64,000 bases of DNA, taken from contig OZ176055.1 of the NCBI GenBank assembly GCA_964247055.1, positions 5,952,001 through 6,016,000 on the forward strand, read 5' to 3'. How positions within the stretch are numbered: position 1 is the stretch's first letter; every line of letters starts with the position of its first letter. A program made the translations under genes and the position numbers. The stretch comes from Paragordius varius. Lineage: Eukaryota > Nematomorpha. The notes below the pieces were generated by a model, which had not been told where the DNA came from, ran no database searches, and saw nothing but the letters and a program-made list of their open reading frames with translations. Positions 29,854 to 41,800 of the stretch are shown here, in pieces.

Positions 29854-32800
29854 TTTTGAAAATATGGCCATTTTTTTCAACCCTTGATCTCGTTACACCC
29901 TGAATGGTTACACGTGTACACTATATAGTTTAATATGTTTCCAATTTACATCCCTTTTTATTTTGCAACCCAAAAGAAAGGTTTATAAATAGGTGTAAAA
30001 AGTATGGCTGTTTTATTTGTTTCTTATTTGTTGCAATATGTTTATTAATCTCCAATATCTTATTATCATTTTGTATTGGAAAAAAAGGTTTGGATGAAAC
30101 ACCTGTGTCTACGCTTGAACAAGCCGAAGCCCTGATAAAGAATGTTGATATGTTTAGACCAACCATGGATGGCACCAAAGATAAAATAAATTCTCTGACG
30201 GCATTTTCCCAGAAATTAACTTTACCAGAGTAAGAGAATTTCGCTAGTAAACACTAGGGTTGGGGTTTTTTGATTGATTAAAGTATGATAACCGATCTGG
30301 ATCTGCCCGATTATTTTATATCCAGTCATTGACTGTCATTAAATATTAGAAATGCAATTAAAATTTATACATAAAATAAACGAAACCAATCAAATTGCTT
30401 CAAGTACTGTGTAGATAAATTTTAAATCACAGCAAGTAATTAGGTGATGTTTCATTTTTACATTACATTAAAATTTTATATCATTATTTTTTTTATACAA
30501 CGTGACTATTTGCTGAAATAATAGGCCCTATTTTTGATACATTTAAAACCGGCCACACCCAACCTTAGTGTAAACATTTTTTTGAATTTTTGAGATAAAA
30601 TTGTATACATATATAATCTATTTTTTCATTTGTTAGAAGTGAATCTGATATTTCACCCTGGTCTGATACTATCAAGGCCAAAGTCGAAGGCTTTCAACGG
30701 CGTTTTAGTGCAAACCATGAAGCCCTTGACCGAAAATATGGTGAACTGAAAGATTTATCCCATTTACAGGGACTCTTGAAACAAATGTCCGATTTGGAAG
30801 ATTGGATTATGGATAAATCACGCATGGCTCATGATGACACATATAGGTACATAAAATTTATTTTGCCTACTTATCGTTTTAATTTTTTAATTTATGACAG
30901 AATACCTAAATAAGTTAGTTTTATAATGTATTGTATGTTATTAATCTTTTAATATATTAAGAGTTTAGTTGCTAAAAAAGAGAATTCTTTAATTACTATA
31001 ATTGCAATAATAATATAATTATATAATGTTAAAATATTAAGTTTTTATTTTCTTTATCGTGGAGAAAAAAGCTAATAACCAATCAAAACGCGCAAAAACA
31101 AATCATCATAGCTAATTGATTAGTCAGTTGTCGTTATTACGCTCTTAACACAACTTATATTTATTTTTGAATTTGACTTACTTTTTTTTGCCACAGAGAT
31201 TCCAAAACAGCTCACACTAAATGGATGAGACATCAAGCATTTGCCGCCGAAATTCGTGCCAATCGGGATCGTTTAGAAGAAATAAAGGATTCATGTCGAG
31301 AGTTTGTGGAAAAATATCCAACCTATCAAGCCATAGTCGATGAAAATTTGGCTCAACTTGAACGCGATTGGGATGATCTTGAAACGGCTACTAAGCGGAA
31401 AGGCAGCAAAATTTTTGAAGCTAACAAAAAAGTTTTTTTTTCTTTTCGTTCCCTTTTCCATAAATGTATTTGTGTGATGTAGTAATGATTGATTAATGAC
31501 ATCCTATTTAGGTGTTTTATTAAATGAAAATGATTGTGTTTAATAACAGATGATAATGTGTTTTTAAAGGCAAAAAAATATTTGATTCTTGTTATACTAC
31601 CCCTAAAATTTCACATTGTAAAAATTTTGCTGTGCGCCCCATTCAGCATTTAAAGTTTTATCTATAGTCATACATTTAATTTATAACGTATTCTATTACA
31701 GATTATATATGAACAAACTTGCCAAGATATCGATCAATGGACGCATGATATTGAAGAAAATATTTTACCCAATCAAGATTATGGGAAAGATTTGACATCC
31801 GTCAATATTTTATTGAGACAACAAGAGGAAATTGAAAAGCAAATGGCACAAAAGAAGTATCAAATCGAAGAACTCCAATTAGCACGTGCCGGTATCCCTA
31901 GAGAGTCTATAGTTGAACAAGACATGCATTTGCAAAGCCTGGCACCTTTAACGGGTATATTTAGTATATTTTTTTGAAATTAAAAACATTTATCCTCTTT
32001 TTTGCACTTTGTGAGTAGACTTCTTTTTACGGCTTTTTTGCATTTTTTACTGCAACACTATTTACGCGCATTGTTTTTATCAGCAAATCGAGTAAGCGCG
32101 TCTAAGAAAAGCCTTATTAAAACCTAGATAATTTAAGTTTCTGTTACAAATATAAATATTTTTTAAAAAAAAGTTCGGTTGGTTATTTAATTACAAATAT
32201 AGGCTGACCCCTTGACAACAGAGATCCATCCATCCATATAGGCTGAAAAGGATTTATAACTTTACATAAAAAACAAGATTGAATGAATTATTGTTAAATT
32301 TAATTGAATGTGAGCTTATATTGTTTAGATTTCAACGTGAATATTTAAATAAATTAAAATAGTTACTAAATAAGTTTACATTCTTTTTAGCCACTACCCT
32401 ACCTACACCACAAACGGCTTACACCGTCGTTGATGATGGAACAGATCGAACTGATATAGCTATGACTATATCGCCGGAAAAACAGCTGGAAATTCAACGA
32501 GACCGAGCGCAACAGAGTCAAATCCAGGGCAAATTTGATACGCTAGCTGACCCTCTTATGGAACGAAAAACTCGACTTCAGCGTCAAAAAGAAATTTTTG
32601 AATTTCAACGCGACTGCGAGGATGAGAAACTTTGGTTGGAAGAAAAGGTCCCGCAAGCCACGAGCACAAACTATGGAAACAGTCTTGTATCGGTCCAAGC
32701 ACTCCAAAAGAAAAATCAAGTAAATTGTTTTTTTCAAGCATTTTTTTAGTTTTGTGGTATTTAAAGGATAGATTATCTGAAACTTTTAAGAAAAATCTTT

Positions 32801-35800
32801 TCATATGGTTAAAACAGCTCTCATTTTTTAGAGATTTAGTTGATGTTTTTGGTAATAATGCTAAAAAATCTTGATTTGATTATTAGTGTTTGGAATCTAA
32901 CCAGTTTCTTGCAATAAATTATATTATGTTATTACCTTAAATATTTGATTTCATTGTTCTAAATTAAAAACCCTGGATGTAAATCATATAACTGTTTTTC
33001 CAGACTCTACGAAGCGAAGTGTTGGGACATGAACCACGCATTCACGCTCTTTGTGAGAGAGGCATGCATTTAGCCGAACAGTGTCCTCAACAAGCTGATG
33101 ATTTTGAAGCACAAGTTTTTTTCCAATTTATTTTTTTGAAAAAAAATTAATTAAATATTCTAACAAAAAAGAGAGATAGGATATAAAAGAAAACCACGCC
33201 TTATTATTAAAAAATAAGCCTTGAAAATCAAATATTAAATAACGGAACCTATTTCTGTTCTTATTGAATCTATATTTGTTTCCGGTTTAGGTCCACATAT
33301 TTTTGTGAAAAAAAATGTTTATAATTTTATTTGTGTAAAGGAATAGAAGAGACGAAAAATGTATTAAATATTACTTTTATCTAAAAAAATTAGTATACAC
33401 TTTTGTCAACTGAAATAAACCATGTTTGGTTCCCAAACGTTTTAAGAGCTCATTCATTTATGGTTTTACCATAAGAACCATTTCGATTCCAATCTATTGT
33501 AAAAAAAGTTATGTTCATATTTTGTTTATCACACACAACCTTGATTATACTAAAAAATACGGGTTCAATTTCAAAAAAATTCACATTTTGTTTGGACCAA
33601 CTATTATTTAGTTGTTAAAAACCGTTCCGGCTCCACAAAATCTCTTGTAAAAAAAGTTATATATATTTCTCACATAACTCCTACTATCCAGGTACAAGAA
33701 CTATTAGCTAAACTGCAACGACTCAAACAGGCTATCGATGAACGTGATTCTGCCCTGGAGGTTTCTCTTTTGGCTCAACGTTATTACTATGATGTGAGCG
33801 AGTCTGAGGCCTGGTTAAGTGAACAAGAGCTGTATATGATGGGCGCTGAACGTGGTAAGGATATGAGTGCAGTCACTGCCCTAAGCAAAAAACATGCAAA
33901 CACTGAAGCCTTAATTGCCAATTATGCCGATCAAATTAGACGGTTGGGAGAACGGGCCCAAAAACTCATTGAACAGGAACATCCTGAAAGGTTTGATATG
34001 ATTTTGAAATGAAATTGGATATGATTTAAAAAATGTATTTTTGGTGGTTATATCATGGTATTGGTAAATATTGATTTTATAATGGGTTTAATAACTAACC
34101 AATTTTTTTATCGTTTAAATCCAGGAAAAATATGTGATTGATATTCCATAGGATATATTTTCGTGATCAAGATGGTTAGGTCCTTTTTCTCTTGGTGTAT
34201 GCAATAAATTTATTTTGAAAGTATATTTTTGGGGGTAATATGTCAGATAACATAAGTTTTTATATTCTTATAATGTGTAAAACAATGTGAATTCAAATAT
34301 CCTATGGGGGCAAAACGCAACAAAAACACTATAATTTGATTATCATTGACCATATTTTATTCCTTGCTGTAATAATGTTCTTGTAGCATTTTCTAAGAAA
34401 TAATGGTTTATGTATCATTAAACTATGTTATAATGTGGATGTTGCAAGATGTATATACTATAAACTTTTAATTTTTGATCAGGGCTCACGAATTTTTATC
34501 TTCATATTTTGTTAATTATACTTCATAACAATATAGTTTTACCATTATTAAAAGTTGTGAATGTCTAAATCTTTTACCATTCATACACTTTATAAAATTC
34601 CAACTTTATTATTGTAAACATATATTTACTTTACAGTGATAAAATTGCTGTTAAACAAAATCAAGTTGAAAAGTTGTATGCCAGCTTGATTGAAATGTGT
34701 CGTGAACGTAATCGAGATCTGAAAGCCAGCGCTGCCCTTTATGAATTATCCAGTTCAATTGAAGATATTGAACAATGGATAGCTGATAGGGAGGTTGTGG
34801 CCTCTAGTCATGAATTGGGACATGATTATGAACATGTTTTAGTATGTTTTACCTTTTCATTTTTGAGCATTTCTTTCCAAAAATTGATTTTTTGAAAGCA
34901 TTTTTTAGTATTTTGGTTCATTTGAAATCGTAGCTTTTTATATCACTCACTATTTAAATTTTAAGGAAATGGTTGTCTTTTTGGGAAAATTATATGGCAT
35001 CATGGGTTTTTTTAATCAAAATTGTGTTGTTGTTTAAGGTTCATTTTTAATGGTGCACTATTATATATACAATTTTTGTGATAGAATTCTATATTAAATA
35101 CCATCCTTTTTTAGCAATACAAGGTTGGCAATTTTTTAATTATTTGTCCATATGTTTTCAATAATGTGTCATTGTATCAAACTATGCATTTTCTGTAAGT
35201 TTTTCGAATACCCTAAATTCTCCTCGTAATTTCTCATCTGAAAGTCGGATTAATTACCGATCTTAAAAATGTTGGGTTATTTTGAAGCTCGTTTAATGTG
35301 TGGGAAAGAAATATCACAGTCTGTATTTTCTGAATGTTGTTATTGTTTCTATGTGATATATAATATATAGGTTGAGAACTTACTTAATAGCGAATACAAA
35401 TTTTAATAACTAATACTAACATTTAGCGATTACGGGACCGGTTTACAAGTTTTTCCAAGGAAACGGAAAAGGTTGGAGCCGAAAAAATGGCAGCTGTTAA
35501 TAAAGCATGTGACCTTATGATTAGAGAGTTTACTGAAAGGTATTGTTATCTAAATATAAAAATACCCTTTTTTCAATCAAACTCGGCACACTCAACAATA
35601 ATTTTTTATTAAAATATTTTTTAAACATTTAAATGATAAAAACTCCATTACCTTTTGGGGTAGTTTTATATCCGAGAGCAATTTGAAATTTAGTTATCTT
35701 AAAAAAGTATTTAAGGTAATAAGCCGAATTCAAAAATATGCTTTCTTTAGCCGTTTAGACGCATTATACAAAAAAATTTAAAATAATGTAAAAACGTAAA

Positions 35801-38800
35801 ATATCTTTATCCCAAACTTTTTTGCCGCCATTTTTCTATAATTTTTTTTTGATCGCCAATGCAACAGGCAAATAAATGTATATTATGATTAAAAAATGTA
35901 AATAAATAACTTTAATAGGCTTTCAGGCTACATTTTACCAGAAATAATTTCATATATTTTGAATTTAATATTAGGCGCTCGTTTTAATCGTGTTTTGGAG
36001 CTGTCCCAATTTAAGAGGACTTTAAAATTCACAAAACTGTAAAAAATATAAGCTTTTTTATCTAAAACATGAGAACAATGTTTGATAATTAAATTTTAGA
36101 TATAATAACTAACCGTTTTATTTTCAAACATGTGCAAAAAGTGGAATGTTATTGAAGTGTTCATAAGTATTGAAAATTATTAAATCTTGGATCTTTTTAG
36201 TTTATTAAATTGCATATTTATTTAATTTCTATTCAAAAAAGCGTTGGTATGGGTGAAAACTTTACCTCAAAGTAAATTTATTTTTAATTTGAAAAATAAT
36301 CTGTAAATAAGATAAACCAAAAAAATCAAATAAAATTAAAGGTTGATGGATTAAAACTTTCATTAAAGTGTATGTTGAGTTTAATTGAAAAAAGGGCTAT
36401 ACTTACATATATACCATTTACAGTTCGAATTCACCCTTAAACAATTCAATATAATATTTTTAAAATATGGAATTCTTGATGATATAGTAGGTAGGGCGCC
36501 GGACTCTTACACTGCGTGCCAGAGTTCGAACCCCGGAACTACCCATTTTTTCCATCATCACTGTCAGACCTGGGCTGGCAGGCGAGTGTTAAAAGCCTTC
36601 GCATGTTCGGACACAATTTAAGTCCCTACCCTTTAATAAAAAAGGAAAAAGACACTCTAAACTGTATATTCTGTTTAAAATTAATATAATGCTGAAAAAA
36701 TTATAAATTATGTCGTAAAAATATATTTCATATAAGTGATGAGTTATATTATCCCGAAAACACATAATTTATTTTTAGGGTGAATTTGAATTGTGAATGG
36801 TTAACTTTGCACTAAAATATTTTTTGGGGGATAATCATCAAATCTATATATATTAGATCTTCGAATGTTTCTTTGACATCTGGTACCACGCCTGTCCCAA
36901 CCATTTCATCATCGAATCAGCCATCAGAAAATATCGTTGATGGAAGCTCTTATGAAACAGGTTTCGATAGTGTATTTATGCAATTAAAATCAAATAGTTT
37001 ATTTGTTTTATTTTACCAAAGTATATAAAAAATACACATTTTTTTCATAAAAGCAACATCAATGCATAAGCCACTCTTATATATATAAAACGTACTTTGT
37101 TGAATTTTGAATGTATCATTTAAACGTTAAAATATTGTTTTTGAATAATAAAAAGATATGTTTGATCGAAAACGGATATAAATACTATAATTGATATGTG
37201 GTTTCAAAACTAACTACGCAAATATATTTCTGATACTTGAAAATAATTATATTTAACATATGTTACTCTCCTGCATCTTTTTTATCCCTTACACTATATA
37301 AATATTTCCTTACACCATACTTTATTGCAAAGAAAAATTATAGTAATAAAACCCTTTATATATCATTTCTTTTACAGAATCTAATATGAATGCAGCCCGA
37401 CACCATCCGAAAATGAATAACAACACCTCTTCAATCGTGTATGATTCTGAAGACACTACACGCATTAGCATTTGGAAGGAGTATATCAATGAGAAATGGG
37501 CCGATTTATTGGAACTGCTAGCGACACGGTCTGAGCTCTTAGATGCCGCCCTTGACCTCTACAAATACCATTATGATTGCCGCGAAACCCTGGGACTCAT
37601 TACTGTAAATTATAGTTTATAATTTAATTGGTTATTTTATTCAATTCATTAAATATGCAATTAATGTTGAGTTTGAATGGATATAAATGCATGCATGGCC
37701 ACACTGTAAATGTGTAATAATCAGTTGGAAATTGGACAAATTTCTTTAAAATTTCTAATGGTGAATGTAATTTAGTCTTAAAGTTCCATCGAAATCTTTA
37801 GTTAATATAATTCAATGAAACCAGTTTTACAGCATATATTTGTTTTGGTGTAAATGCATTTGTATTTGTTTTATTATTTGACTCGACCGTGAATGACCCC
37901 TGTAATTTTATACGGGATCAGACCGTTTATTATTTTTCGGTTAAAAAACTAAAAAATATAATGCAATTATCAAAAACAACAAACATACAGGAAAAGAAAA
38001 ATTCCATGTCGGAAGAATTAGGACGTGACATGAGCAGTGTAACAATGTTGGAAAGGAAACATCAAACTTTTGCAAAAGATTTGGAATCATTAGCATCTCA
38101 AGTATGTTTATCAATCATTATTTATGTTTAATAAAAAAAATTTCTCAAACAAATTGATTTGTACACCTGGATATTAAAATAACTTTTAAAAAACGAATAA
38201 TATATTTTTTTATCTTATTTTATTTTAAACTAAAGTCTCATTATAGGCAAAAAATATATTTTATGCCATTATCTAGCAATAATAAAGAAACGTAAAAATG
38301 CCGGACTTTTTTTTTATAAAATACCCATCTTTATAAAACTTTTTTATGTTATATTGTGAAATATATGATTGAGAGTATTATTAATTACATATCTATTCCA
38401 TATTTCACAACCCAGAATGATAGATTATCTTAAACACAAAGTTGATAAAATTGGATTCCTATTAAAACAACATTTGTTTTTTAGTTTTTACGTTTTGTCT
38501 TTATAATTTTATTTGTTAGCAAAACATCTCGTCCAATTTTATTTTCTCTTAAAGTATTAAACAATTAAATAATATATATTTCTTTTACTCCTCAGGTACT
38601 AAACATAAATGAACGTTGCACCGCACTAAGTACGCGTTATGCGGGCGAAAAGGCGGCCGCAATCATTGAAACTGATGCCAGAGTGAATGCCGCTTGGCAA
38701 GCTCTCACTGCTTTAGTCACGGCCCGGGGACATAAACTCCACGATACGGCAGATTTATTTGCCTTTTTCAATGCCGCTCGAGACTTGCAGTTGTGGATGA

Positions 38801-41800
38801 TTGATACGGATAAAGGTAGTGTACAGTGCTAGTGCGTTTTGAAATTTGTAATTTGTTCTTTTTTGAAACACTTTTTTGGACATTCGTGCTTTTAGTTAAC
38901 GCAATATTCATATTTCTTTATTTATTACGTGTTTACTTTTGAAGGTTTTATTGAGATGGTGGTATAAACTTTAAAAATTTGATGTGTCCTTACATCAAAA
39001 GTGGGAATTCGAAAAATTTCTCGAAAAGTTGTAATATAATGCGTATATTTTTGACCACCTTATCAAAATTTTGATACACAGATGCCTGATTTAGTCTAAT
39101 GCATGGATAAATTGGGAATTTTAACACTTGTACACATATATTTATGCAACATATATTTTTACCATCTCATATTTACATCATTATTCGACTGATCATCTTT
39201 TTACTTCATCATTATATCGCAAAACTGTTTTAACGGTCATAATTTTGAAAAAACTCACTCACCAAATTTTTATTGTTATATAATCCAGGTATGAAAAGTA
39301 GCAGCAGTATTAAACCAAGGGATGTGTCAGGAGTTGAACTTCTTATGAATGGACATCAAGCCGTCCGGGCCGAAATTGAAAGTCGAGACGAATCATTTTC
39401 CGGCCTGTTTGATATGGGGAAAGAATTATGTCTTCGGAAACATTATGCGGCGCCTGAAATCAAACGAAAAATGGAGGAAATCAATGCGGCCCGTAATGGA
39501 CTTATAGAGCGTTGGGAACATCGATGGGAATACCTCCAATTAAGTATTCTTTGACTGAATATAAGATTCATATATATCATTTACAGCCTAAATTGACCAT
39601 TGAACATTTCAAGTTAACCCTAAATTAAATTATGTTTTTTGAAATAAAAAATTACCTCTCTTTTATTATATTTAAAAAACGAAACTTTAAAATTAACATA
39701 ATATAGGTAATAAAAAATGACATAAAGAAATATTTGATATCAATAAGATTTAGCAAAAACTCAAATTTATGTTTAGGTTTAATTTGAATTGTATAATCAA
39801 GGGTGAGCTTAATGTTTATTTGGTTAAAGTTAAAATTGATATTTAAAGTAAAATGCATAAATAGTAAACTAAAATTTTTCATTCCTTTACCATATTATAT
39901 CTTATAGTGCAGTTTAAAATATAAAATTACGGTAGTACCACCGCATCTTTATTCTCAATTGCAAGTCTAAACTATAGGTTTTTTGAAAAACAAGTTTTTT
40001 AAATAAATCGTTGTCTTTTGCTGTTTATGATTTGTTTTTATTAATTATATATAAATAATAATTTTTTTTATAGTTTTGGAGGTTTATCAATTTTCCCGAG
40101 ACGCTGCTATAGCAGATGCTTGGCTATACTCACAAGAACCGTATGTCAGAAGGATTGATCTTGGAGTATTTTATAATAAATATAAAATTAATATACATAA
40201 AAAAATATAACACCACATATTTTATATACAGAATTCATTGGATGAGGTGGATAAATTGTTGCGGAAACATGATGCGTTTGAAAAGTCGCTATCTGCCCAG
40301 GAAGATCGTTTTATGGCTTTAGAAAAATTAACAACGGTTTCAATTTATTTTCAACAAATACTATTTTTTTAATATATTATGTTTTAGATAATTTATACGA
40401 ATCGGATCTGTATTTATATGATTATACAATAATATCCATTAAAAGGTCATGATTTAATATATAACCGCTGATATTCATTCCATATACTCAACATAATATT
40501 CGAGGTTACATAAGACAAAAAATTTATTAACATAGACATTAAAATTTTTATGACAAAACATAAAAATTAAACGAAAAATTTATATTTTTTAAAAAAATTT
40601 GTTTTTTCTATTTAACCTAAATGATTACCAGTGTGAAATAGCTAATTGAGTGTTTTACCAATTTTATCCTTATTTCCTTAGTTTTTAATTGTAATCTTTC
40701 AGGTTTATATAAATTATCAACTCTGCAAATTTTTGTCTTTAGAATTTCGAATTTTTATTGTGCGATTGACAAATATATCCTTAACAAAATTAATATTTAA
40801 TTTTATGTCAAAAAAAAACTTTGCTTAATTTTAGCTTGAAATACGAGAAGCTCAACGCAAATTAGAGGCTGAACGTAAGCTTAAAGCCGCTGAAGAGGAA
40901 AACAAGCAACGAAAACAATCGGAAATAATAGCTCGTAAATCACATCAATCTGGAAAAGCGGATGTTAGTTTATTGGACACGTCTGGAGATACTGAACACA
41001 CGTAAAACAACATTAAACATATAAAATTAATCTGTTAAGAAATGAATATTTACGTTACACTTTTGGGTGCTTTTATATTGAGTTTATTTTAAAAGGAATT
41101 GAAATGGTATTTAGTATTTTTTAGCAACATATATTGACTTAGCAAACATAACAGTTTTTTTAAATCATAATTATTGTTATTTATCCAAATTTTTAAAATA
41201 TTATCAATGGTTTAGACCCGATGTTACTGTAATGGATGGTGATAGGAGTGGACGCCGTAGCACTGATGTTGCCGGTAAAATATAATCGATATAATCAAAG
41301 AGTTTTTGATAAAAATTATATATGCATTTTCTCATTAATTTTTTATTTAGGTCGTCCATATACTCCTTCAACGTTGAGTGCAGGAAACAGTACTATTGGA
41401 TTCATGGAGGGTCCTTTGATCAGAAAATGCGTTTGGCAAAGTGCGACAAAAAAATCAGGACATCGGTAAAAGAATCTTTTATTATAATAAAATCTTGAAG
41501 ATATATGCCAAATTTTTGATAAAAAATTATTAGCTATATGCTTATTTTGATGTGGTATTTTTTTTAGTTAACGATTATAAGCTTACTTTTATAATTGTTT
41601 CAATAAATTACAGTAAAAATTGAAATAATACGGACAAAACGTAAAAATATAAAGACAGAATTTTTTTCAAAAGTCAACCATACACTTTTCAAACCTTAAT
41701 TTATTTTATTAATAATTTAATATCAATCGTAAAATATATAATTGATTGTGTTATTAATTTACATCTCGAATCTATACTTTGGAGTTAACATTGTCTGATA

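Noticed and set aside
36475-36545. A tRNA gene
   Set aside because: A- and B-box-like motifs are present, but the anticodon and T stems do not pair and a non-tRNA body follows. SINE-like origin is preferred.
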